NCBI GenBank assembly: GCA_015501595.1
Contig: JADNRX010000240.1
Coordinates: 1 to 64,000, forward strand
Reading direction: 5' to 3'
Origin: Hymenopellis radicata
Lineage: Eukaryota > Basidiomycota > Agaricomycetes > Agaricales > Physalacriaceae
DNA length: 64,000 nt
Under the pieces are notes generated by a model. The model was not told the DNA's origin. It did no database searches and saw nothing but the letters and a program-made list of their open reading frames with translations. The stretch's first letter is position 1. Every line of letters starts with the position of its first letter. The position numbers were made by a program, and so were the translations under genes. Of this stretch, positions 36,158 through 48,097 are shown in pieces.

Positions 36158-37324
36158 ATGGCTAACATTTTCTTTCACGAGTGCTTCACACCGCCATACG
36201 GTTTTGACCGTATCTCTCAAATAGAAGACGACGCGCTCTTCTACGACCTTGACGATTTGCCTATTGTACCACCGTCCTTCGACAACATTGTTATCACAGA
36301 ATGCCTCCACGCTACGGGGACCTCGAGCGTCTATAGTGGATATATCGAAGATGATGAGGGTGAGCGCTATGAATACGATGTTGCCTTCAAGTTTGGTGAA
36401 GTCGGCCGCGTCCGCTTCGAGGCCGAGCAATATACCCGGATGGCCAAGCTCCAAGGAACGGCGATTCCTCGTCTGTTTGGGCTTGCCTTTGCGAAAACAA
36501 AGCGCGGAGGCCACTTTGCCTGTCTGATGATGGAAAAGTTTGGCTCCTCCCTTGATTGTGCTCTTATTAGTCTAGCGCGGTCAGAAAAGTGTGTTATATC
36601 TTATATCAAATTCCCTCCACTTATCTTTGCCTAGAGCTATTATTCTCAGTCATCTTCAAGCCGTCCACGATACAGGCCTTCTCCATGCCGACTTCAGGGA
36701 GAGGAACGTGTTGCAACGTGGAGAAGATTTTCGACTTGTTGATTTCGATCAAATGCGCGAATCGCACACATGTTCTGTCCCAGATGAGAGACCTGACTTC
36801 TATGACATGCCAGATGTCTTTACAGAGGAAACACGGCAAACCATCTGTCGTGACATACGCATTCATGCACGGAACATGTACTTCTGGGACGAAGGTGTGT
36901 AGCGATATTAGTTGAATGCCTTTTTTGACCGAACAATGGCAGGCACAGTAACTGTCGGAGGATATTTATTCCAGAAAGAAGGATTGCCGTCTAGCAGGAT
37001 CATGGACGAGGTCTTTCCCCGCATCTACTTTCGCCGATACAAAGGCGACGACCTTAACGATGTGTTGTGGCATTATTTCAAGCACGTCCAAACTCTCCTT
37101 GACCGCGGAGAATGTGATGTTCAGTACCTCAAAGCCCACATTGATGAGACTGCGGTTCAGCTGGAACCTCAGTGGCGCGCCAAGTAGGGTTTTCGTTCAT
37201 CTTTGTTCCATCAGCTGAATTGTTTGCTAGGAGGACACTTCCGCCACTTCCGCCAATCGTACGTCCTCAACCATATAAACAGTTTAGTTTCGTCAATACT
37301 CACCGCCAACGCTCCCGGGCCTGA
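36158..37324 (+). CDS. Kinase-like protein K3 (K family)
   Basis: Exons 36158-36588, 36635-36894, 36943-37183 and 37231-37324 sum to 1026 nt, 341 residues. Motifs: ITECLHATGTSSVYSGY (Gly-loop position), VAFKFGE (catalytic Lys), FEAEQY (helix-C Glu), LLHADFRERN (HxD...N), LVDFDQM (DFD in place of DFG), and a C-terminal block GLPSSRIMDEVFPRIY. It ends in a Pro-rich tail (LPPLPPIVRP). All features of an active kinase fold except DFG are kept. It lies alone in the core region between the two duplication arms. The function is unknown. Confidence 0.85.
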
Positions 37325-37846
37325 CTTTGATATGTTTCATTGTGTTTATGATCCACGCCTATGCAATCCATGAGCAACTTGGGAGGCCAGAACCATTATG
37401 AGGAACGTACCTGACTCTGACGGCCATACCGCTACCACCATGACGCCGACAGAGATGAACTACTTGTTCGTGAGTCGATACATTTGAGTGCTTTTCGTCT
37501 GGACGAGTGGTCCGCATAACCATGAAGCTGTGAATATACCAGAAGCAAGACTTCACTGATTGGTGTGAGAGGATACGGCCATGGCGCAGCTGTAGGTCAT
37601 CATGAGTTGAGTGGAACGTCCAGGACAGAAGAATCTGGAGGATGACGCACTTGAATTACCGAAATGACCGCGGCCGCAATCTGTTCGTAGCTAAAATTTG
37701 TGCCCAGCAGCCTCAGAAAAACTTGCAAGTATTCGTAGATGAAACCATGTCAAAAAAGAGACGACGTCGAGAAACAAGTTCAATTGGTATACTATAGTGC
37801 ACTAGTCGGCTGCTTTGTCGCTAGCGCGTTCGACATGAGGCTTAGC
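37325..37846. other. Intergenic, no gene seen
   Basis: Two short minus-strand frames without a domain occur. Nothing else is recognised in these 520 bp. Confidence 0.5.
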
Positions 37847-39070
37847 TTAAACCAGCAAAAGCCTTGAACCCTCCTTGATACCGTAGGATAATAAAAACCT
37901 GTCCCGCTGGAGCTGCTGCCCACCGGACATCAACCGCTGCTTCTCAGTGGGAAGCTTCTCAGCTCGCTCGATCAAATCGCAGACAAGCCCGACTGGGACC
38001 GCGTCAGTCTGAGCGGGGACTCTAAGTGTAATAGTCTTTCCACCAGTGGTGCTGACCGACAGTGCGAACGGCGCTGGCCCGCTCCCGCCTAGTAGTGATT
38101 GGGATAACGTCAACTTTTTTTAAAACTTGCGACCTGAGAACAAGAAATATACTAACCTGGGGGACGCGCTACCATGAGGATCGTAGAACCACCTACCACC
38201 TTGAGATCTTTCAACGTCTCAGCGTTCTGCAACTCTTTCCCCCCGAAAATCAGACGTAGGTCCTGATAAGCGATGCCCGCCACTTCGGCGATGAGGACCT
38301 TCACAAATGCCACCGTCGCCTCTGGCGAAGCCTGCAAGTCGTAGCTCTTGTTGGTCGACGGTGTCTTGACGCAGAATGAGATGCTCTGGATGGAGCTGGT
38401 TGGCGGGGCAGCTTGCGGAGAAGCGCTGGGAGAAGACGACCGGTAAGAGGCTGTCGGGGAGGGCGATCTCTGAAAGCCTCGGAGTCCTAGAAGCGGTGAG
38501 GCGGAACGGAAAGAGTCGGTAGGGGAGGATGCCCTTCCACCATAGGCCCGTGGGGACGGAGATCGTTGAAATGGCCTCGAAGGCGCGTTATTGCGGTATC
38601 CTCCATCTATCAATCATACATCAGCCATCATCATCCACACAATGAACGCGGTGGCGTTGAAGGCTCACCTTCGAAGAGCTGCCGTCCGCGGCCACGCTGA
38701 AGAGCGGCAAACGCGTCTTCTTGACCTTTCAAAAAGGCGGCATCGTCAGGGCCCGTCACATCCTTGGTCGAAGTGACAATCAGCTCGCTGAGGTCGTGGA
38801 TGAGGAAGCGCCAATGCTCCGGATGGATGACCTCGCAATGGCCGTTGATCTGAGTCGTCTGGAACGCAACGTCTCGAGGGTTCAGATCGGACTCGGAGAA
38901 AGTGTCAAGAACAAAGTCTACTGCTCGCTACAAGACACCGCGTCAGCTCGACGGATAATTAAAGGACGAGAATAGGTGTTTACCGCATGCGAGCCAGCGA
39001 CGAGACGACGGTCACACAGGACGGCGTCGTTGCCGTGGCGGAGGATGAGCGTTTCGCCAGTAAACGACAT
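37847..39070 (-). CDS. Protein with two ubiquitin-like domains
   Basis: The start at 39070 (MSFTGETLILRHGN) is spliced in phase to exons ending at 37847. The first 120 or so residues form an unrecognised domain (VDFVLDTFSE..., HPEHWRFLIHDLSELIV). A Ser/Pro/Arg-rich linker (QRSPSPRAYGG) follows. The first ubiquitin-like domain reads ISFCVKT...LRLIFGGKELQNAETLKD. After the intron ending at 38099 comes the second, TITLRVPAQTD...KQRLMSGGQQLQ..., ending in a hydrophobic LLLV. Neither ends in Gly-Gly, so they are probably non-conjugated adaptor folds. No match to a named tandem-UBL family is recalled. Confidence 0.75.
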
Positions 39071-39417
39071 GGGGAGCTGGTATTGAAATTAAGGGAAAGA
39101 AAGGATGAATACCGAAAAGACTGAGATATTTACAGTTTATATAGTCGACGCATCATCTGGTCTCCGTCGCGACTGATCCCAGTAGAGGACTCTTATCCCA
39201 AAAGAAGAGTTCTTGTCGAGAGAACAATGCTCATAGAACCCTATTGAAGGCTTTTTGGATGAAGGAACACCAAGACATTGTGACGGTTTGAGTAAAAGAG
39301 TCGGGCCGGGCTGTTCCGGACGCCTTGCAGAGTCCAGACCATACGGCAACATTCTGGCAAATTAAATGATGTCTACTTCCAAGAGTGTAACTACTATAAG
39401 CATGTATATAATCCTCG
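39071..39417. other. Intergenic, nothing recognised
   Basis: Short spacer between the divergently or convergently oriented neighbours; no repeat or coding signal seen. Confidence 0.4.
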
Positions 39418-41213
39418 TCACAACCCACTTCCAACTCCCCAATACTCACTCAATTTCCACGGAAGCATTACGCGCCCACGCAAGCTCATAACAGCATCTA
39501 CACCAAACAAGCCCTCTCCGCGCGTCCACACTCGTCCAGGGACTTGTCCCACAGGACTACTCGCGGCGGGTATCCCATTGAACGAGATAGTCTTCAGATT
39601 CGGACATCTCTCAAAGAACTGAACGGCAAACTCCTGCTGCACAACATCTAGCCCATCGTCCATGGGATAATCCACCCGTCTAGGTCTATCAGTAAGAGAC
39701 CGGACGTAGATAACGAACGTCTCGAGATGCGGAAAGTACTTGGCGATGACATGCGTCAAAGCAGTCTGGCCGAACAAAAATTCAGTCTCGGGCTCGCGCA
39801 GAAATACTGAAGACGCACGAGTTGGTTATCGGACAATTGATAGGATATGCCCGTCACCTCCAAGGATCGCACTCCAGTGCATATTTCGCCTGCAAATTTC
39901 ACGAACAGAGACACCGGATTGCCGATATTACGAAGGAAAATGGCCTCGACACCTTTCACGGTGACGTTGCAATAGTGCCAATGTTCGCTAGCCTCAAACG
40001 AAAGTGTCTCCAGACTTCGCGGGATCCCGCCAATCGGATATCCTTCTACTAACAAGTGCTGTAATCGAGGCGACGTGATCGAGAAATCGATGGGCGCAAG
40101 GTTATTGGCGGCTGGGCGCATCCAATGCGACAGGCTGAGAGAGCAAGCCTCAGGGAACCGACCCAAAAAGTCCTCCATGGCGCCAGCCAGCAATGTCAAG
40201 CAAAGGTCTAGATTCACGACGTTGGGGCAAATAGGGAAAGCGCCCACGTCAAGCTCACATCGGGTATGAATGGTCAAATTGCGTAGTGTGGACGCGGACC
40301 CCGAGATCATAGAGCACATTGCAAAGTTGTCGGATTTGCAGCGAATCACAAACTTGAGTTTCGACAACTTCTCCCATAATAGACAGGATGCGGGGGTTTC
40401 AGGCTTCGTGATGAGGCTCGTATTAGGACTTTTCCCCCTCCACGACTCGTCGATGGTGACCGAGGGCGCACCGGGAAAGTGAGAGGCCACAGTCGAAGCC
40501 GCGCGACGCATAACATCCGCGAAAGCTCCGAGTTCTATCTCGGCGAAGAAGGACAGTGGCGCGTAGAGCGTGATGTCGGCCACTCGGCGGGCCAGAGACC
40601 ACCACGACGGAACATCAAATGTCACATCAGGACCATCTACATGGATGATATCAACAAGAGGGACGTGGAAAACACGCAAGTGGCCACAAAGATCTGAACG
40701 GCTATCCATGAAAGAATTGAAGCGTGGTAAATATCCGAGAAGGTAAGTCGTGAAGTCCTGGTTGAATCTTCGACTGCTCCTCTTCTTCCTCTTCTGAAGG
40801 AAATTGTGATGTGCAGCGCCAAGGGGATCCGCATAGAGCAAGGGAGTGCAAAGAGACCGAAGCCATTTGCAGACTTTGACCAAGTCAAACAACGAGCCGG
40901 AGTTTGTGAAGGACAAGATGTACAGGTGAAGCTCCGGAGGGAGGCATTGAAATGTGGTAGAAGTGAGCGGATGGGAATAATCTGGTAGGTGTGGAGGTGG
41001 GTTGTCCACAGAGACGCTGGTCGTAGGACTCGTCACATTGACATGTAAGCCTATGCCAGGCCTGTCTAAGCCAAAGACAGGACTAATGTTGTCTAAAGTG
41101 CGTAAAAGCAATTCGACAAGGACGTGCTTTCCGAATGGCACATGCTCGTCACCGACAGCTTGATCTCTCTCGCCAGCTTCTAGCAAGACTGCATACCAAG
41201 CAACTATCACCCA
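39418..41213 (-). CDS. F-box / Leu-rich protein, N-terminus uncertain
   Basis: The long frame carries an F-box (FQCLPPELHLYILSF, then LVKVCKWLRSLCTPLLY) and a Leu-rich region (LSKLKFVIRC, LRNLTIHTRC, VVNLDLCLTLL, LETLSFEAS). A last exon (39777 region) ends at 39418 after LETFVIYVRS and LKTISFNGIP. Residues before the F-box run back in frame to about 41213 with no ATG. So either a short 5' exon was missed or the gene is continuous with the hypothetical protein at 41207-42035. The likely intron near 39785-39820 starts GTGCGT. SCF substrate receptor by family. Confidence 0.7.
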
Positions 41214-42035
41214 AGAGATCTTTGTAGATACGCCTTGCAGTCGTCGGTGTCGAAATCACCTTGCGGAGCATAGTGTCGCCAAAAGGCGGCATGGAAAATA
41301 TCCTCAGAGTCGTAGTAGCCGCCCCGGCTTCTGTAGATGGCACCGTCGAGTGGTATACGTTCAGGAACGAGCGCCAAAGAAAGATTAATCATGAGGTATA
41401 GACGTAAGGTCTCTCCAGGGAAGCGCGAATGATCATCGTTGCCTACGAGTCGTCAACAACTCATCGATCGAACAGGATTGAAGGACGTACCCTTTCCAGC
41501 CCCGTAAACGTACGTCAAGAGATTACTCAGAGGAACTCTGGCATGTTGTGCGAGGTAGAGGAGGCTCGCCAAGTACTTGAATGGGTTCGAGGGCTCCGTA
41601 ATGGCGAGTATTATTATTCTCGAGGCATCAACTTCCGACGTTTGACTGAGGTCCCAGCCGATGCGTTTGTCGTATAGACGGCTGGCATCACCACCCCGAG
41701 CGTAGAGAACAACGCATCGTCAGATACTCCGGAGGCGGCCCATTCCTCTGCTGATGCGCCGGGTTTAGGGATAGTAGCGCGCAGGATAGCCGCCTCTGCA
41801 GCGACATGAGATGCGAAGGCGCTTGCAAAGTGGATGTATGCGGCTCTACGCTGTTCGGGGTCCGACGATGACTTGAGCTGGAGGTCTGAGAGGTCGAAGG
41901 AACATGCAGAGGGACATGCAGAGTCGATATGGTCCGTCAAGCCTGGATATCGTCAATCATAAGGTCGTTGAAGACGCTGGACCACTCACAGTGCCATGGA
42001 ATCTCGCCCTCGGTGTTGGGGAACATCTGAGCCAT
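41207..42035 (-). CDS. Hypothetical protein, helical, exon structure unresolved
   Basis: The ATG at 42035 (MAQMFPNTEGEIPWHC) is followed by a GTGAGT donor and a clean in-phase join to LTDHIDSACPS. Further blocks: YIHFASAFASHVAAEAAILRA, YDKRIGWDLSQTSEVDAS, YLASLLYLAQHARVPLSNLL, SRGGYYDSEDIFHAAFWRHY. They occur in different frames, so more introns or frameshifts lie between. No family is recognised. It may be the N-terminal part of the neighbouring F-box gene, since the downstream frame (VLLEAGERDQAVG) continues into it. Confidence 0.5.
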
Positions 42036-42602
42036 GGGCGATGATGGAGGATGGCTGGAAAGTGAAACCTGCAGGCTAAAACTGGAGAGCGCAACCGGAC
42101 CATGATAAGGCTAGAAGCCTAAATAATATCCTGGTCCAAGGGTATCCGGACGTTGAAGGGCTCTGAGCGCTGAGTAGCCATAGCCGACGCGTACGACTGT
42201 CGTGAACAATGACCAAGAACGGTCGAGTCGACCACCATCATCGCTGCCGAAATCGCTTCCGCTCTAGCCTCAACCTTGAACGTTATCATCCATGGCACAC
42301 GACTCTGAACCTTCAGGTTGCTCGGCCACGTCCAGGCCAATACGTCTGACTGTTCCCCGCTGCTTCCCGACAAGCGATCCGCCCTGGACCCTTCTGTCCT
42401 TCTGCGTCAACCGACCGACATGTTGCAGTGGCTTCCGTGCGCCTTGCATGCTTCGAGCATTCACACTCTGTCCCGGATTTCGATGCGACCTGGATGCGAC
42501 GTACACAACAGCTCTCTGGTGTTTCGTGCTCTCATCACCAACTTTTCACATGCTTACGTCGACTTCGCCTTGCTCATGACGGAAAGCTTTCGAATGAACG
42601 TT
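42036..42602. other. Unassigned stretch next to the SEC24 relic
   Basis: A plus-strand frame from about 42318 reads without a stop to 42743 but has no domain I recognise, and it runs into the SEC24 relic. It may be a fragment of another duplicated gene. Nothing else is seen. Confidence 0.35.
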
Positions 42603-43530
42603 CCCCCTCTTGTAAGAATCTGGTCTTTGACAGGCAGCATCCATTTGCCATCGAATGCTCAAGAGCGCGGGTGTTGTTCCTCTTCAATTCAGCGTGCCAG
42701 GATGTCGCAAGTTTCGTTGCCGAGTCGGGCGTTCCTTTTTTAAATCTTCACATTACACGTTAGGCCAGACGTACTATTAACCTGCTCTCAATGCTGTTGC
42801 CATGCCCATTATGTTGGAGGCCGTCATGCGTGTTCGCGCGTCAAGAGGTAACCGTCTTTTCAAAGAGTGAGTGATACTGGATGCTGAATGTTAATAGGTC
42901 TACGCATGTCATCGTTCCAGGGCAACTTTTTCGTTAGCTCTACCGATCTTCTTGCCATGCCTGCGGTTCCCCAAGACCAGTCGTACGCTATTGAAATCTA
43001 GATCGAGGAGACTATTTCTGCGCCGTTTGTTGTCTTGCAAACTGCGATTCTGCACACCACCTGTCACGGTAAGCTCAAGACAATGTTAATTATCGCGCGT
43101 TGACTCAAAGACGGTAGGAGAGCGCCGAATCCGTGTTGTTACTTTGGCATTACCGACAACGTCGAGTCTGTCGGAGGTGTTTTCCTCTGTAGATCAGGTT
43201 GCACTCGCCACCTTCTTCGCAAACAAGGCCGTTGAGCGCTCGTTGACGCATAAGCTCGAGGACGCTCGCGATTTCGTGCACCAGATCTGGTGGACATCCT
43301 CATCGTGTACAGAAGCATCATGACAGCTGGAGGCGCGGGTGCAAGCGCGCAATTGGCCATTTCCGAAAACATGAAAATGCTTCCGGTCTTGATACTTGGG
43401 CTGCTGGAGAATGTGTGTGCTTCTACCTGCTCGTTTATCATTAGCTGACTGTGTTTTGAAGGTTGGTGTCCGACAAAGCGCGCAGATACCTCCCGATATC
43501 AGGGCGTACTCCCAAGCACTGCTGCTCAGT
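42603..43530 (+). pseudogene. Decayed SEC24 fragment (right arm)
   Basis: Inverted match to SEC24 positions about 24635-25640. It includes the trunk segment, a degraded join (the [14 protein letters not shown] codons are deleted), [28 protein letters not shown] with an in-frame stop just after, and [19 protein letters not shown]. Several deletions, frameshifts and stops are visible. Homology ends abruptly near 43530, right before the K4 promoter region. Confidence 0.85.
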
Positions 43531-43655
43531 TTACCACCACCCTGAGAAGCGGTGGGTTTTTCAATCACCTTCACTCTACGGTCATTCACGAGACAAGTTT
43601 GTGCCTCTCTATATCGCGGTTCTTACGTGCGCAATGCGCCTGGACCAACGCCACG

Positions 43656-43663
43656 CACGTGAC
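43656..43663 (+). promoter_or_regulatory. CACGTGAC E-box upstream of K4
   Basis: 77 bp before the K4 ATG, inside a roughly 190-bp segment also found upstream of K5. Confidence 0.6.
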
Positions 43664-43732
43664 CTAGCCGCCCACACCTTTGTTGCTGGTCAGGGACCCC
43701 GTTCCTTGTAACTTATCACTATCCCCACAACC

Positions 43733-44915
43733 ATGGCTGCATTTTGCTTCGACGAACAGTTCGAAGCTCCTAAATTCTACAACCGTATCTCTGAAGTAGT
43801 GGACGACTTACTCTTCTACCATAAATCCGCCCGGCCTATCGTGCCTAAGGCTTTCGACAGCATTGTCATCACAGAATGTCTTCATGCAACGGAGAATTCG
43901 AGCGTGTACAGCGGCTACTTTCTGGACCGCCAGGGCAAGCGTTATGAGGAATATGATGTTGCCTTCAAGTTCGGAGACGAAGAACAATTATGTCGCGAGG
44001 CCGAGAAATACGACAAGATGTTCAGGCTACAAGGAAAGGCGATTCCTCGTCTGATTGGGCTCGCGTTTGCGAAACGGACAAGAGGCGGCTACTTCGCTTG
44101 TCTCATGACAGAGAAGTTCGGCTCTTCTTTAGACTGTGATCTAATTTCTCTAGCGCGGTCAGATAAGTACGTCGTTTCAGATGGTGTTTGTTTCTTCGGC
44201 TTACCTTCATCCAGGGCTATTATTCTCAGTCACCTTCAATCTGTGCACGACAAGGGCTTAATTCATGCGGATTTCAAGGAGAGCAATGTGCTGCAACGAG
44301 GATCGGAGTTTCGACTTGTCGATTTCGACCACATGCGGGAAACACACAAATGCACCGCGTCCGGCAAGGTTATCAACTTCTCAGAGCAGCCCGATTCCTT
44401 CTCAATGGAAGATTGGGACGCGATTTGCGCTTATGTACGTGTCCCCGCGCTGGACATGGACTTTTGGGATGATGGTATGTGATTTCATCCTCTTCAGCGA
44501 GCATTACTGAACCGCGCAGGCACGGTTTTTGTAAAAGGGTACTCTTGGAAAAAGGAGGGCCTGCCGTCCGCTAGAATTATGGAACTTCTTTTCCCCAAAG
44601 TTCTCCGTACCAAATACGACGATACCAAGGAGCTTCCCGACCTTCTCCTGCGCTACTTCAAGCATGTCCAGATCCTCCTTGAGAGCGGGAGGCGCGATAT
44701 AGAGTATCTGAAAGCTCACATCAACGAGACTGCGGCGCAAGTGGAAAAAGAGTGGCGCAGCGGGTACGTTCGTTTCATTGTGTCTGCTACATCCGCTCAT
44801 ATAGTCAATGAACAGTCAGAAAAAACGCCCCGCACCCGCGGAGCCACCTGCACGAGCTGTAAGGGCGCGTGTGTCTAAATCAAATCGTCGAGCCGTGCGG
44901 ACAGAGGTACGGTGA
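43733..44915 (+). CDS. Kinase-like protein K4 (K family), intact
   Basis: Exons 43733-44166, 44215-44474, 44520-44763 and 44816-44915 total 1038 nt, 345 residues, all in phase. Family motifs are complete: ITECLHATENSSVYSGYF, VAFKFGD, CREAEKY, LIHADFKESN, LVDFDHM, WKKEGLPSARIMELLFP. The last exon gives a strongly basic Arg/Pro/Ala tail (KKRPAPAEPPARAVRARVSK) absent from the K5 model. Phosphotransfer to protein is plausible from the conserved Lys, Glu, HxD, Asn and DFD Asp, but the substrate is unknown. It lies just after the SEC24 relic. Confidence 0.85.
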
Positions 44916-45285
44916 CTGCTCTCTGTCCGTTGATTCTTCTCTCTACACATCTCACCGACCATGTGTATTATATCTCAACGGATTGGTGTATGCTGTATAG
45001 CCAATTAAGTATCTCCAGCAGTAATGTTTAAATACCCTTTCTACAATGTGTGAGAGTCATGGCAGGACGCTAGACTGGGTGATACCAGATTCAACACTTC
45101 AGAGCTACAGGTACATAGTGGGATCATTTAGCCTGTCTTGCGCGTGGTGTAACGTTCGTGTAACGTCGTCTAAGTACTGGTTATTTACTGCCTGTCCTCC
45201 CTCAACGTTCAACTCGCCGGCCGGCCCGGACCAATCTAGACGTTGAGAGCGTCAGAGTTTACGAGGACAGCTCTCCCGTAACCTT

Positions 45286-45400
45286 AAGTACTCTCTTTCA
45301 ACGAGCTCTTCAAGGCGCTCCTGATCTTTATAACCGTGTCTCTGAATTAGGGAACAACGCGCTCTTCTACGACTGTTCCAAATCGACGCTATGAGGTGCG
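45286..45400 (+). pseudogene. K-family kinase N-terminal relic
   Basis: The sequence aligns with the first 30-odd codons of the K genes: SFNELF, then after a one-base shift APDLYNRVSELGNNALFYD. No catalytic region follows. It is a remnant of a further family member. Confidence 0.6.
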
Positions 45401-46499
45401 CCATAAGTAGTACTCAATCGGAGAGGGCATTTCAGCAGACCCGCTGAGTATATATACTACATCGATGTTCGTGAAGCTCTCATGATAACGCTGCGTCGAA
45501 TTAGACATTCTCAAGGACCAAGCTTGTTGACGTGACAGTGATGATAAGTCACATAAGTGTCTTATAAACCCCGCTCTTGGCCACGAGGGTAAATCATTCC
45601 ATCATGCCCTTCAACGCCACCGTCGACGATGAAGACGAGCCTGTGCCATTTATCGCTCGGAAGGGCTCTAAAATTGCAAAGGGTAAGTGTTCGAGTGTGG
45701 TCGTCCACCTTTTGTTACGATGGCGTGTTCAGGACTATCAACACGTCTGCAAGCAACAACTGAGTCCCCTTAGCCGTAACGAGCTTCCTACATCTGCTAC
45801 AACAACTGTATTTTCGAAATGGGACGCCCCGCACACTTTGGTTGGGATGGCCCATCATCCGAGTCGAAGAAGACCTTCTCCAACTAGTCCAAGCTCGCCC
45901 CCAGGAGGGGTGAGCCTAGTCTCAGTAGCATCCACAACTTATCGGATGCCCTCAGTGAAGAGTACCACGTAGAGTCGAGGCTTTATGACTAACATTCAAA
46001 CGAAATTTGGTCTACAGCGGCTTCCCGAGTGGCTTCAGCTTGATGGTCGTGATTGGCAGTGGACACGTCGGAGTAGGGTTTCTCTTCATGTGCTTTCTAT
46101 GTGTTTGCTGACCGTTTTCCAGCATACACTGTTCACAACTCTCAAGATCCTCGGGAGAGAACGGTATATACATAAGTGACTGAACTCAATGCCACGTTTA
46201 CTTATGTCTGGGTGCGGCGATGCGTTGCAAAATTGGAGGTCAATTATTTGACAGAACGAGGGGCGCGCCACCTGCAAGGCAGTCTATAGTGCGTGTCGAG
46301 TTCACGAGACAATACCACAACTGCCAGGCTATCTCAACCACAAGACGATCGCTATCCTTTCTGAGAAGCGATGAGTTTTTAAATCACCTTCGCTCGACGG
46401 TCTTTCACGAGACAAGTTGATGCGCTGCCTCTCTATATCCCGGCTCTTACACGCCTGACGCTCAAATCCAACGCCACTCACCTCAAGTCCAACGCCACG

Positions 46500-46507
46500 C
46501 ACGTGAC
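46500..46507 (+). promoter_or_regulatory. CACGTGAC E-box upstream of K5
   Basis: 77 bp before the K5 start, the same spacing as in K4. Confidence 0.6.
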
Positions 46508-46576
46508 CTAGCCCCAAACACCTTTGTTGCTGGTCAGGGACGCCTTTCCTTGTAGCTTATCACTATCTCCACAACC

Positions 46577-47604
46577 ATGGCTGCTCTTTCTTTCGACGAG
46601 CACTTCGAAGCTCCTCGATTCTACAATCGGATCTCTGAAGTAGTGGACGACTCCCTCCTCTACGATATAGACGCCCTGCCTATTGTGCCTAAGGCCTTCG
46701 ACAGCATTGTCATCACGGAATGTCTTCATGCAACGGAGAATTCGAGCGTCTACAGCGGCTACTTTCTGGACCGCCAGGGCAAGCGTTATGATGAATATGA
46801 TGTTGCCTTTAAATTCGGAGATGATGGACAGCTATGTCTCGAGGCCGAGAAATACGACAAGATGTCCAAGCTACAAGGAAAGGCGATTCCTCGTCTGATT
46901 GGGCTCGCGTTCGCGAAACGCACAGGAGGTGGCTACTTGGGTTGTCTCATGACCGAGAAATTCGGCTCTTCCTTAGACTGTAAACTAATTTCTCTAGCGC
47001 GGTCAGAGAAGTACGTTACTTTAGATGGTGTTTGTTTCTTCGGTTTACCTTCATTCAGGGCTATTATTCTCAATCACCTCAAAGCTATACACCACAAACG
47101 TCTCATTCACGCGGATTTCAAGGAGAGGAATATCCTGCAACGAGGAGCAGAGTTTCGCATTGTTGATTTCGACCGCATGCGAGAAACACACAGATGCACT
47201 GCGTCCGGCAAGGCTACCGACTTCTCAGAGCAGCCCGATTCCCTTTCAGTAGAAGATTGGAATGCGATTTGCGCTTATGTACGTGTCCCCGCGATGGACA
47301 TGAACTTTTGGGATCATGGTATGTGGTTTTCATCCTTCAGCGACTATTACTGAATTGCGCAGGCATGGTCTCTGTAAAAGGGTACTCTTGGAAAAAGGAG
47401 GGCCTGCCGACCGCTAGAATCATGAAGCTTCTTTTTCCCCGCGCCCTCCACGCCAAATACGACGACGGGGTTTCAGACCTTCTCCTGCGCTACTTCAAGC
47501 ATGTCCAGATTCTCCTTGAGACCGGGAGGCACGATTTAGAGTATCTGAAAGCTCACATCAACGAGACTGCAGCGCAAGTGGAAAAGGAATGGCGGCGCAG
47601 GTAG
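46577..47604 (+). CDS. Kinase-like protein K5 (K family), lacks the basic tail exon
   Basis: Exons 46577-47010, 47059-47318 and 47363-47604 total 936 nt, 311 residues. Motifs: SFDEHFEAPRF, ITECLHATENSSVYSGYF, VAFKFGD, LIHADFKERN, IVDFDRM, WKKEGLPTARIMKLLFP. In K2 a tail exon follows an acceptor CAG; the equivalent here (about 47650) reads CGG, so the acceptor is lost and translation stops at TAG 47602-47604. The downstream tail sequence is otherwise still recognisable up to 47.74 kb. The kinase domain itself is intact. Confidence 0.8.
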
Positions 47605-47890
47605 GCTTCGTTCATAAAGTCTGGTATGTCGGCTGACGCGTGGATTCACGGTATCAAACAGTCCTCGAAACCGTCGGCTCGTTCTACACGTCCTGCGCCG
47701 GCACGACCTACAAGGTCTCGCCGCGGGGTGCAGGCCGCCCGTAGCTAGAAGTTTCAGTAGTATGTGACAGATATATCAATGACAATGTGTATTATCTACC
47801 ACAAGCCAATCCCGATCTCTTCCTCACATTTATTACTAACGATACCGACGCCAATACCTTCCCGACGGTACTTCAATGTCGAGACCGGAG
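47605..47890. other. K5 3' flank
   Basis: This contains the now unspliced tail-exon homologue and about 100 bp matching the K2 3' flank, then sequence up to the LTR element. The base pairs CGGAG at 47886-47890 form the left target-site duplication of that element. Confidence 0.55.
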
Positions 47891-48097
47891 TGTTGCAATC
47901 CTGTGTTGTCCGGGCCGTAGATACCGTAGGGACTGTAGTACCTGCATGTTACCTTACATAATCATCATCTCTTTCTTCCATCCATCATCGTCGTTCTTCG
48001 TCGTCCGCGCTCGTTCCTCGCGCCTCCAGGGCTTCTGCCCATGGGTCATCCCCATCCGTGAGAGGTTCATCCTCCTTTCCTCTCATCGCTCGCAACA
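47891..48097. repeat. Left LTR of the TRIM-like element
   Basis: 207 bp, TGTTGC...GCAACA, identical by eye to 49368-49574. Confidence 0.9.

Larger units (their letters stand above)
44916..46576. other. Intergenic with rearranged duplication pieces
   Basis: Pieces of the left arm occur here: 45.45-45.55 kb matches 21.6-21.7 kb and 45.88-46.13 kb matches 23.37-23.60 kb, both inverted. A short reading frame at 45604 (MPFNATVDDEDEPVPF) followed by a GTAAG donor may be a small gene start, but no second exon is convincing. The segment 46.36-46.57 kb is the K5 promoter, paralogous to that of K4. Confidence 0.5.
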
